A DNA stretch of 22,420 bases from an uncultured Coprococcus sp. (GTDB lineage: Bacteria; Bacillota; Clostridia; Lachnospirales; Lachnospiraceae), in assembly GCA_900557435.1 (NCBI GenBank), contig USSH01000007.1, positions 1-22,420 of the forward strand, given 5' to 3'. Shown one piece after another: positions 15,599 through 22,420 of this stretch (its first letter is position 1; each line of letters starts with the position of its first letter). Both the position numbers and the translations under genes were made by a program. Under the pieces are notes generated by a model. The model ran no database searches. It worked only from the letters and a program-made list of their open reading frames with translations, and had not been told where the DNA came from.

Positions 15599-17806
15599 CT
15601 ACCTTAGTGCATTCCAGAATCCCATTTTGATCTTGCTCAGTATATTTTCTTCATGCACAACCTTCTTCTTCATATCAAGAGCCGATGACCTCACAAACCG
15701 TGCATCCTCTTCAGTTGGTATATACCTGCTGAACTTATACTGCTGTAACAATTCCAGAAGCTGCGGACTTATGTTATCTTCCAGATTCTTCTTCTGGTAA
15801 GCCATGAGCGCCGCCATATAATCTCCGGACGCAGCAATAGACTTTTCACTATCCTTGTCATTCATTCTCTTTCTTCTTAGAATCGCACAGATTATTCTTC
15901 TTATTATCAGAACAACTGCAAATAACGCCACAAGTCCAAGAATTATATATCCGATAAGTAGTACAGTCTCCATCGAACCGCCACCACCGCCGTTATCCTC
16001 CTGCTGATCTTCCGGCTCAGGTGGAATTGTCTGCGGTGTTGTTCCGCTGTTTGCATTGGCCATACCTGTATCATCGTCATCCGAATAATATCCGGGTGTC
16101 ACCTCTATCGGGATGAAACCCAGTCCACCTGCATATATCTCAACCCACGCATGAGAATCTTCATCGGTGACAGATATCACATCCGATCCAGCCTCAGGGT
16201 TCACAAGATATCCCTCCACATATCTGGCCGGTATACCATAATACCTGAAAAGCATTGTAGCTGCCGTTGCAAAATGTGCTGAATATCCTGATTTGTGCCC
16301 ACTGAGCATCTCTATTACAAAATCTTCATCGCCTGAATATTCATCTGCATCGTTACTGTAGGACATATTTCCCGCTGTATAATCACGCACAACTTTAATT
16401 GCGTCGAACGGATTCATCTTCTGTCCGGCATTTGGAGCATGACTGTCAAAATACGCCCTCAATTCATCTGGAACATCTTCGTAATAAGTCCTCGCAAATG
16501 TACCATATACATTCTCACTGTCATGAAACAGCTTATCGCCCGTCTGATCCTGATACCACGTCTCTCCGTATATGGCTTTATAATCATTGTTCATTACATC
16601 CACCATATCAAAGAAATAATCCGTCTCGCGGCCAAGTCCCTGTGATCTGAAATTCACATCATTCTTAGGTGCGTACAGATTTTCAAGCGAGCCATATGTG
16701 ACACATTCCGGCACATACTGGTATTTTCTTCTAGCCGATATGTTGGATACCTCAACATATATACTGTTTTCTTTTGCCTCTCCGCCATGCTCCGCAGATT
16801 GTGTTACATAAGCTGAAAGATTGGTAAGCGGTGAATAATCATTGCTTGAAAACCAGTCAAATACACCCTCGTAGTCTCCGCCATATATCTTGAGATCGCT
16901 GTCTTCCCAACCGTCTTCTGTATACTTTGATCCAACAAATCCCCTCATATACATCTGCTTTGGCTGTGACATCCTGATCTGAAGTCTCTCTTCTCCTGTT
17001 ATCACTGTTTCATTGTATCTTGAAAATTTGCCCTCAGGATAATCACTTTTTCCATATACGACATTCTCTCCATGATACTGCATATTTGTCTTGATATCAT
17101 CAACGATCTGAAGCGGACTGTAGGTCATGAACATATAAACCGCCATAGTTACCCCCGCCACAACAGCCATACAGATTCCAAGATGTATATACATGTCTGC
17201 GGTTATCTTTCCGTGGACATTTCCCACGTACATTACAAGAACCACACTCACCAGACCAGTCATCAGCCATACCGGGTGACCCTCTCCCTTGTATATCATA
17301 GGAAGCGTGACTGCAAGAAATACCAGCAATGCAGCTAGAAGATTAAGTCTGGCCTTTATGATCAAAGCTACAACAGCAGCTGTGACAACAGAGAAAATTA
17401 TCACTGTTATCAGCTCATCTGTCTTTGCAGTGCTCTCATCGACGACAAACATCAGGTTAGCCATAGCCATATTTTTGTTTACAGTTGTCAGGATGTCATT
17501 CGCAATCTTCGCAAATCCATTTCCAACCTGATTCAGCATTGCACCACAGACCGCTGCCACGACCACAACAAACGCCGCATAGCCAATGATCGCTGATTTC
17601 TTTTTTCTGAGCAAAAATTGGAATAAAAAACCTCCAGCAAGCGCTCCCGGCAACACAGCAGCAACACCAGCACTCATATTAAATCCGGATACTATTCCCA
17701 TAAGAATACTAAGAGAAGCCACGCCTGTGATCAATCCTCTGAGTATCCATGTGTTCTTTGACGAAGCCTTTATTCCACTTATGTCAACCGAAATCTCATT
17801 TCCCAT
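15599..17806 (-). CDS. TgpA-like membrane protein with transglutaminase-like domain lacking the catalytic Cys
   Basis: This 735-residue protein has seven predicted N-terminal membrane helices (about 21-42, 45-66, 71-91, 131-151, 154-172, 178-195, 208-228). A large extracellular region follows, then an acidic Pro/Gly linker (576-611), another helix (614-635) and a 100-residue cytoplasmic tail. The transglutaminase-like core lies at about 465-575: HKSGYSAHFATAATMLFRYY, GIPARYVEGYLV, SHAWVEIY (H552) and GFIPIEVTPGY (E568). In active relatives the first motif is GYCxHFA. Here the Cys codon is TCA, giving Ser509, so thiol chemistry is lost although the fold is kept. ATG is 3 bases after the lipoprotein stop, with its GGAG inside that gene. 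Likely role: scaffold or binding partner in the MoxR-DUF58 envelope system. Confidence 0.9.
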   Translation of the reverse strand: MGNEISVDISGIKASSKNTWILRGLITGVASLSILMGIVSGFNMSAGVAAVLPGALAGGFLFQFLLRKKKSAIIGYAAFVVVVAAVCGAMLNQVGNGFAKIANDILTTVNKNMAMANLMFVVDESTAKTDELITVIIFSVVTAAVVALIIKARLNLLAALLVFLAVTLPMIYKGEGHPVWLMTGLVSVVLVMYVGNVHGKITADMYIHLGICMAVVAGVTMAVYMFMTYSPLQIVDDIKTNMQYHGENVVYGKSDYPEGKFSRYNETVITGEERLQIRMSQPKQMYMRGFVGSKYTEDGWEDSDLKIYGGDYEGVFDWFSSNDYSPLTNLSAYVTQSAEHGGEAKENSIYVEVSNISARRKYQYVPECVTYGSLENLYAPKNDVNFRSQGLGRETDYFFDMVDVMNNDYKAIYGETWYQDQTGDKLFHDSENVYGTFARTYYEDVPDELRAYFDSHAPNAGQKMNPFDAIKVVRDYTAGNMSYSNDADEYSGDEDFVIEMLSGHKSGYSAHFATAATMLFRYYGIPARYVEGYLVNPEAGSDVISVTDEDSHAWVEIYAGGLGFIPIEVTPGYYSDDDDTGMANANSGTTPQTIPPEPEDQQEDNGGGGGSMETVLLIGYIILGLVALFAVVLIIRRIICAILRRKRMNDKDSEKSIAASGDYMAALMAYQKKNLEDNISPQLLELLQQYKFSRYIPTEEDARFVRSSALDMKKKVVHEENILSKIKMGFWNALR

Positions 17807-17809
17807 AAG

Positions 17810-18430
17810 CTACTCCACTTCTTCTATGTCTATAATATCTATCTCACCAGGGGTGTCATCATCCCCGCCTATGCCACGTCCGCCTGAACCATCGCCTCCG
17901 GAGCCGCCGTCTCCAGAACCGCCTTTTCCGCCTTTGCCGTCTTTACCACCATCACCTGAACCACCGTCGTCTACGCCTATTCCATCTTCTCCGCCTGGCT
18001 GATCATCGCCACCATCAGCCGGTATTACAGCTGGTTCGTCCTGTGGCTTCTGATCTGGTTCATCAGGCTTGACCTGGGTGTCATCCTCTGTAGCTTTCTC
18101 TGTGTCAGCCTGGGTTGTTGCCTCTGTGGTTGCCTCTGTAGTCGCCTCTGTAGTCGCCTCCGTGGTTGCTTCTGTGGTTGCCTCCGTGGTCGCCTGTGTC
18201 GTCATTTCCGTGGTTGCCTCTGTGGTCTGATCCTCAGTCTTTTCTCCGGAATCATCCTCCGTATTGTCATTTTCTTTATCAGCCATATCAGCAAACTTCT
18301 GATCGTTCATACGCTCCTCTGTATTCTGGTTGTTTTTCATTGTAAATTTGGATTTTTCTCTGGTACAGCCCGTTGCTGCAACAGAAAGTATCAGTCCGGC
18401 CACAAGGAGACCATATATCTTCTTTCTCAT
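17810..18430 (-). CDS. Lipoprotein with Thr-Glu tandem-repeat stalk and Gly/Asp-rich tail
   Basis: This 206-residue protein begins with a lipoprotein signal (MRKKIYGLLVAGLILSVAAT, Cys22). The ATG at 18430 has TAGGAG about 10 bases upstream. After a charged segment (24-67), residues 68-115 are twelve four-residue units, mostly ATTE. A Pro/Gln/Glu linker (117-137) follows, then a Gly/Asp-rich stretch (138-190) and an acidic end (EIDIIDIEEVE). No folded domain is expected; it resembles a flexible wall-spanning stalk rich in Thr, which could be glycosylated. It sits between MoxR and the transglutaminase-like gene, 3 bases before the latter, so tight co-expression is likely. It could present its acidic tail to the extracellular part of its neighbour. 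Function unknown. Confidence 0.85.
   Translation of the reverse strand: MRKKIYGLLVAGLILSVAATGCTREKSKFTMKNNQNTEERMNDQKFADMADKENDNTEDDSGEKTEDQTTEATTEMTTQATTEATTEATTEATTEATTEATTEATTQADTEKATEDDTQVKPDEPDQKPQDEPAVIPADGGDDQPGGEDGIGVDDGGSGDGGKDGKGGKGGSGDGGSGGDGSGGRGIGGDDDTPGEIDIIDIEEVE
18086..18229 (-). repeat. 12-bp tandem repeat array encoding the ATTE stalk
   Basis: Twelve consecutive 12-base units encode QTTE, ATTE, MTTQ, six ATTE, ATTQ, ADTE and KATE. The central units differ mainly at silent positions, so the array is old enough to have diverged but is still prone to slippage. All unit gains or losses would keep the frame. Confidence 0.9.
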
Positions 18431-18473
18431 CGCATATTCTCCTATCTAAAGCATGTTGCTTAACTAAGTATGT

Positions 18474-19418
18474 CTATCTTCTCGCTCCATTTATCACAGG
18501 AGGCTTTACCTGTCCCAATATACCCTTAACTATATTTTCTTCTGCATTTTTCTCCCTGCGGGCAGAAGGTGTAAGCACAAGTCTATGCATAAATACATCG
18601 AATATCACTGCCGAAACATCACTTGGAATAATGTAATTTCTTCCGTTCATGTAGGCGCAGGCTTTTGCAAGATTGGCAAATGCCTTTGTTCCTCTCGGAC
18701 TTATTCCACACTCTATCTTGTCATGATGTCTTGTTGCATCAACAAGAAGAGATATATATTCCGCAACTTCCTGTGAAATATATGTCTGTGCAACCTGTGT
18801 TCTTATCGCTACGAGCTGCTCAAGATTCATAACAGGAACTATCTGATCTATCGGATTACCTCCATGATCTTCAAGGATCATAGCCATCTGGCTCTGAACA
18901 TCCGGATATCCCATACTGAGCTTAACCATAAATCTATCCAGCTGGGAATCAGGAAGTGCCTGTGTTCCACCGGATGTAATAGGGTTCTGAGTCGCTATGG
19001 TTATAAACGGATTCGGAAGCTTATATGTGCTGCCCTCCGCCGTAACCGTTCCTTCTGCCATAGCCTCAAGGAGTGCAGCCTGTGTCTTGCTTGAAGTTCT
19101 GTTGATCTCATCAGCCAGCAGAAGGTTTGTGAATACAGGACCCTTTGTAAACTGCATTTTGTTTGTCTCTTTGTTAAGGATAGAATATCCCACTATATCA
19201 CTTGGCATCGTGTCCGGTGTAAACTGTATTCTGTCATCATTAAGACTCATTGCCTTTGCAAGTGACTTGGCAAGTGTAGTTTTACCAAGTCCGGGGTTAT
19301 CTTCAAGCAGTATATGTCCTGATGCAAGAATAACCATAATAACCTTGCATATAACCTCATCTTTACCCTTTATTGCCTTTTTTATCTCCAATATTAACTG
19401 TTGTATCTGCTGATTCAT
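18474..19418 (-). CDS. MoxR-family AAA+ ATPase
   Basis: This 314-residue protein is the usual length of MoxR proteins. Walker A is LLEDNPGLGKTTLA (K46, T47). Walker B is NLLLADEINRTSSKTQAALL (D103, E104), sensor 1 is IATQNP (141-146), and LPDSQLDRFMVKLSMGYP (156-172) is the family-specific segment after it. The C-terminal lid contains ISPRGTKAFANLAKA. MoxR ATPases are cytoplasmic, chaperone-like AAA+ proteins that work with DUF58 or VWA partners to activate or assemble client proteins. Start ATG at 19418 has GGAG 9 bases upstream. It lies 43 bases after the B-repeat protein gene and 43 before the stalk lipoprotein gene, so it is in the middle of the operon. Confidence 0.96.
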   Translation of the reverse strand: MNQQIQQLILEIKKAIKGKDEVICKVIMVILASGHILLEDNPGLGKTTLAKSLAKAMSLNDDRIQFTPDTMPSDIVGYSILNKETNKMQFTKGPVFTNLLLADEINRTSSKTQAALLEAMAEGTVTAEGSTYKLPNPFITIATQNPITSGGTQALPDSQLDRFMVKLSMGYPDVQSQMAMILEDHGGNPIDQIVPVMNLEQLVAIRTQVAQTYISQEVAEYISLLVDATRHHDKIECGISPRGTKAFANLAKACAYMNGRNYIIPSDVSAVIFDVFMHRLVLTPSARREKNAEENIVKGILGQVKPPVINGARR

Positions 19419-19461
19419 TCTCTTTTCTCCATCTCAAGTTATACTATATGTCTACAGGCTA

Positions 19462-22420
19462 TCATCTCTTCCACTTTGCGTACACCCTTGTTCCGGCAGC
19501 AAGTCTTGTATTGATGGCCACCTTTATCTCTCTTCCTGCCTTCTTGTAGTACCAGCCGTCGAATTTATATCCGCTTCTCTTCGGAGTATAAAGCTGTCCC
19601 TTGCAGAATGATGGGCTTGTCTTAAGTGTCTTTCCCTTTACAAATGCAACCGTCCTGATCGATGAGCTACTACCTATCTTTCCACCATTTGGATTGAATG
19701 TAACAGTCTCCCGCTTGTTGCATACGTCACAGAACGTTGCCCAGTCAGTGTATGTATATTGTCCCTTTGAATCTTTATACTTCGCACGTACCTGCACTAC
19801 TATATAACCAAGTGAATATGGAACCTTAAGTCCCTGTCCGAGAGGTTTTCCGCTCTTCTTAGTTATAGCATAAACTCTGGCACTCTTTAATCCCGCTGTA
19901 TTTTTCGCATATCTGTACTGAAGCGAGACAAATTTTTCATCATTATTCCATGACACTTTCACAACTTTATTTCTATTGTCAAGTGTAGATCCATTCTTAT
20001 CTACCTTAAGCTTCTTCCAGCGTGCTGTGAGGGTCAGTGATCCAACGATCTTATCACCGCGGACTGCTTTATAGATCTTATTTCCTTTCTTGTAATACCA
20101 TCCATCGAATAAATATCCCGATCTCTTCTCAAATGCACCGACTGCAGATTTACTTCCAAGAGTACTTTTATATGCGTACGAGACAGTCTTGACAACCTTT
20201 CTGCCGCTTCTGTCTCTATAGTCAAGGTCAAATTTCACATTGTAGTTAGGTCTTCTAATATCCGCATACAAAGTTAGTGACTTGTCTACTCTGCTGGTCG
20301 CTGTCACATAATGCTTTGTGTTTCTAATCTGATAATACCATCCAAGGAAAATTTTATTATCGCGCTTCTGTTGTTGTGACAGATCCGGCACATGATTTCC
20401 AAGCTCCGTTCTCCAGTTGTATGTTTTTGTAACACTGCTCTTTCCACCCAGCGTTCCGCCTTTACAATCGAATGTTATATTATACTTTTTAATCTGCCAT
20501 ATTGGATAGATGGTTATATCTCCTGCCTTCCGGTATTCTGTCTCAGAAGTTATCTTTGTTCCACTAGGCGTCTTCCATCCCTTGAAATCGTATCCTTTAA
20601 GCGTCGGAGTCGGAAGCTTTGAATAGAAAGTACTTCCGTAATATACCGGTATTTCCTGTCTTGTATTTGCCGGCAGTGATGCAACGCCCTCTTTGGTAAC
20701 TATATCCAGCATAACCTTGTATTGGTTCGGCTTCCACTGGGCATATAATGTGATCACCGTAACATATGGATCATCTGCGCTTGGAACTCCGGTTGCAAGT
20801 ATCTGATAATCAGCCTTCGGTCTGATCTTGTCATCTACTCTCTTTCCTGAACCATCAACAGCTGTATTCCATGAATCAAAATAATATCCACTTCTCAAAT
20901 CCGGCTCAGGAATCGAAATGTTGAATCTCTCATTATCACTATATGTGAGTTCTTTATCCCGAACAGTACTTTGGGTTCCGGTCTCAAAATGTATTATGTA
21001 TTTGCCGCATACCCATATACCATATAGCACAACCTCCTCGCCATCCTCAGTCGCAAGAGATATATCGTATGTCTCTCCCGCCTCAAATGTCTTAGACGTA
21101 TCACTTTCATTCACCTCTGTGCACCACTTTACAAAATGATATCCGTCCCTGTTCATCTTGGATGAATCAAACTCAGGTATCGTAAACGGCTTTCCATATT
21201 CACATTCTATGCTATCTGGTGGTGTTCCTTCTCCTTCCGCTCCAACCTCAAATCTTATTGTGTATTTTACCGGTGTCCACTGAGCGTAAAGCACATATGT
21301 TTCAGGTGTTGCAATCAGGTTCTTTACAAGTTCTCCCTCCTGATACTGCTGTCCACTTCCATCAGGCTCGGTATTCCAGCCGGTGAATCTGTATCCAGGG
21401 CATGAGAAATTACACAAACCAAGCTTTTTTTCTTTATCATATACGCACTGAACATCTGGCTGATATCCCGCAGCCACGATTCCCTCCGGCGCATTTGCAT
21501 CAAACTTTATATTATAATTTATAGGCTTCCACACCGCATACAGACTCACTATTATGTTTGCATCTGTAAGGTTAAGTATATCCTCGTCTATATCATAGTC
21601 AGCATCCCCATTTGGACTTTTCGCCCATCCCACTAATGTATATCCTTCTCTACTACATGTGATTCCTGACAGGTTAAATGTGGAAGCATACGTCACATCT
21701 CCATAGACAACAGATGATCCCGTCACATTTCCTTTCGTCACCGCACCATGATTTCCGTCAACAATAACTTTGTATCTGATCGGTTCCATCTTAGCCTGAA
21801 CTGTAACTGTACCATTGTTTACCGTAGTAGCATTTTTGATGGATGTCACTAATGAACCATTATAGTACCATCCCTTGAACTCATACCCCTTACACCTCAC
21901 TATATTCTGTGGCAGTGTAACGGTTGTATCATAGGATGCTGTAACATATGTTTTATCATACGTCACTGACGCCTGTATATTTTCATTCTTATTTGTCCAG
22001 CACCTTGTACTTGTGAAATTTATTCTGTACTGTATAGGCGTCCACACTGCATATAGATTTACAACCGCACCGGATGTCGATGACAGATTTATCACGGAAG
22101 CGCCATCATTATATGTCTTGCTTCCATTTGCGGTTAATGACCATCCATCGAATACATATCCGGTCTTTGTAAATATATTGATTGATAATCCCCTCTGATT
22201 GTTATAAGTCATAGACTGATCCGGCTGACTTCCCTGACCTCCGTTCGCATTGAATCTTACTTTGTATGTGATCGGAGTCCATATTGCATAAAGATTTATC
22301 GCACCAGTTGTTGTGATCTTGCTTATAGATGCCCCAGGGGTATACTTTGTACCGGTTCCGTCAGCCTTTGTGTTCCATGAGCTTATAGCGTATCCTGTTT
22401 TTCTAAACGCTGTGTTTGCA
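19462..22420 (-). CDS. InlB B-repeat (Listeria-Bacteroides repeat) extracellular protein, partial at right edge
   Basis: The minus-strand frame is open from the right edge to the TGA at 19462, giving 985 residues; the N-terminus, signal peptide and true start lie outside. An internal Met at 22212 is not the start, since the repeats continue upstream of it. The protein is built from about eleven B-repeats of roughly 70-85 residues, each with a YxVxFDxNGG-like beginning, a GYxFxGWY centre and a LYAxW end. A different beta-rich, fibronectin-III-like segment (19720-20016, with VVKVSWNNDEKFVSLQYRY) interrupts the array before the last unit, which ends VYAKWKR. There is no LPxTG motif and no C-terminal helix, so it is either secreted or held at its unseen N-terminus. 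It may be a client of the MoxR-DUF58 genes that follow. Confidence 0.9.
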   Translation of the reverse strand, partial: ANTAFRKTGYAISSWNTKADGTGTKYTPGASISKITTTGAINLYAIWTPITYKVRFNANGGQGSQPDQSMTYNNQRGLSINIFTKTGYVFDGWSLTANGSKTYNDGASVINLSSTSGAVVNLYAVWTPIQYRINFTSTRCWTNKNENIQASVTYDKTYVTASYDTTVTLPQNIVRCKGYEFKGWYYNGSLVTSIKNATTVNNGTVTVQAKMEPIRYKVIVDGNHGAVTKGNVTGSSVVYGDVTYASTFNLSGITCSREGYTLVGWAKSPNGDADYDIDEDILNLTDANIIVSLYAVWKPINYNIKFDANAPEGIVAAGYQPDVQCVYDKEKKLGLCNFSCPGYRFTGWNTEPDGSGQQYQEGELVKNLIATPETYVLYAQWTPVKYTIRFEVGAEGEGTPPDSIECEYGKPFTIPEFDSSKMNRDGYHFVKWCTEVNESDTSKTFEAGETYDISLATEDGEEVVLYGIWVCGKYIIHFETGTQSTVRDKELTYSDNERFNISIPEPDLRSGYYFDSWNTAVDGSGKRVDDKIRPKADYQILATGVPSADDPYVTVITLYAQWKPNQYKVMLDIVTKEGVASLPANTRQEIPVYYGSTFYSKLPTPTLKGYDFKGWKTPSGTKITSETEYRKAGDITIYPIWQIKKYNITFDCKGGTLGGKSSVTKTYNWRTELGNHVPDLSQQQKRDNKIFLGWYYQIRNTKHYVTATSRVDKSLTLYADIRRPNYNVKFDLDYRDRSGRKVVKTVSYAYKSTLGSKSAVGAFEKRSGYLFDGWYYKKGNKIYKAVRGDKIVGSLTLTARWKKLKVDKNGSTLDNRNKVVKVSWNNDEKFVSLQYRYAKNTAGLKSARVYAITKKSGKPLGQGLKVPYSLGYIVVQVRAKYKDSKGQYTYTDWATFCDVCNKRETVTFNPNGGKIGSSSSIRTVAFVKGKTLKTSPSFCKGQLYTPKRSGYKFDGWYYKKAGREIKVAINTRLAAGTRVYAKWKR
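20017..22420 (-). repeat. Array of InlB-type B-repeat units
   Basis: About ten successive units end in short Trp motifs (LYAIW, LYAVW, LYAVW, LYAQW, LYGIW, LYAQW, IYPIW, LTARW, with two variant ends, VQAKM and LYADI). The units are diverged at DNA level, unlike fresh tandem duplications, so the array is ancient or under diversifying change. It continues past the right edge. Confidence 0.8.

Noticed and set aside
15599..17806. Active transglutaminase/protease call
   Set aside because: The position of the nucleophilic Cys is Ser (TCA codon), so activity cannot be claimed from homology.
17586..18002. Plus-strand proline-rich frame opposite the Gly-rich lipoprotein tail
   Set aside because: It is the reverse complement of Gly/Asp codons in a well-supported gene, without a ribosome site of its own.
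18086..18229. Short regular repeats considered as a CRISPR array
   Set aside because: Units are 12 bases, contiguous, without spacers, and encode a translated Thr-Glu stalk.
19462..19500. Search for an LPxTG sortase signal at the end of the B-repeat protein
   Set aside because: No LPxTG, hydrophobic helix or similar anchor; the protein ends directly after the last repeat.
22210..22212. Met codon as the start of the B-repeat protein
   Set aside because: The repeat frame continues unbroken to the right edge, with further B-repeat motifs and no ribosome site here.

Overview
The window looks like chromosomal DNA of a Gram-positive, anaerobic gut Firmicute, most likely a Lachnospiraceae/Coprococcus-like organism. 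The evidence is moderate GC, strong AGGAG-type ribosome binding sites, lipoproteins with Thr-Glu stalks, InlB-type B-repeat proteins, a fused FeoAB iron transporter, and several protein families typical of that group. This is inference from gene style; there is no rRNA or other taxonomic marker. No tRNA, rRNA, CRISPR, prophage or intact insertion sequence was found.

Left part (1-9.4 kb), mostly separate housekeeping and stress genes. An AAA-type ATPase runs off the left edge on the minus strand. It has a textbook promoter whose -35 overlaps the stop codon of the next gene, an AraC-type regulator. The regulator is divergent from a plus-strand MATE efflux pump that it may control. Convergent to the pump is a single-chain FeoA-FeoB ferrous iron transporter, with an extended -10 promoter and a Fur-like palindrome. 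Behind it lie two DNA alkylation repair genes: an MmcQ/YjbR-MGMT fusion with PCYR instead of PCHR, and an AlkD-type glycosylase. An arginase-superfamily protein follows.

Middle (9.2-14.1 kb). A glutamate-type unit reads TAXI solute-binding lipoprotein, then GltS glutamate symporter, then a 68-residue charged protein with an internally duplicated AIPE motif, closed by a strong terminator. Upstream are a decayed leucine-rich-repeat remnant, an unrecognised lipoprotein, and a NudC-type Nudix hydrolase. The 450-base gap at 14086-14535 holds inverted repeats and what looks like a broken small gene.

Right part (14.5-22.4 kb), the most interesting. Five minus-strand genes with 3-43-base gaps form one probable operon: a large InlB B-repeat protein (cut by the right edge), a MoxR AAA+ ATPase, a lipoprotein with a Thr-Glu tandem-repeat stalk and Gly-rich tail, a TgpA-like membrane protein with a transglutaminase-like domain, and a DUF58 protein. 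MoxR, DUF58 and TgpA-like proteins are a known trio. Here the order is altered and the lipoprotein is inserted. The transglutaminase-like domain carries Ser where the catalytic Cys is expected, so it may be a binding pseudo-enzyme. I infer a cell-envelope assembly or display system whose clients could be the B-repeat protein and the stalked lipoprotein.
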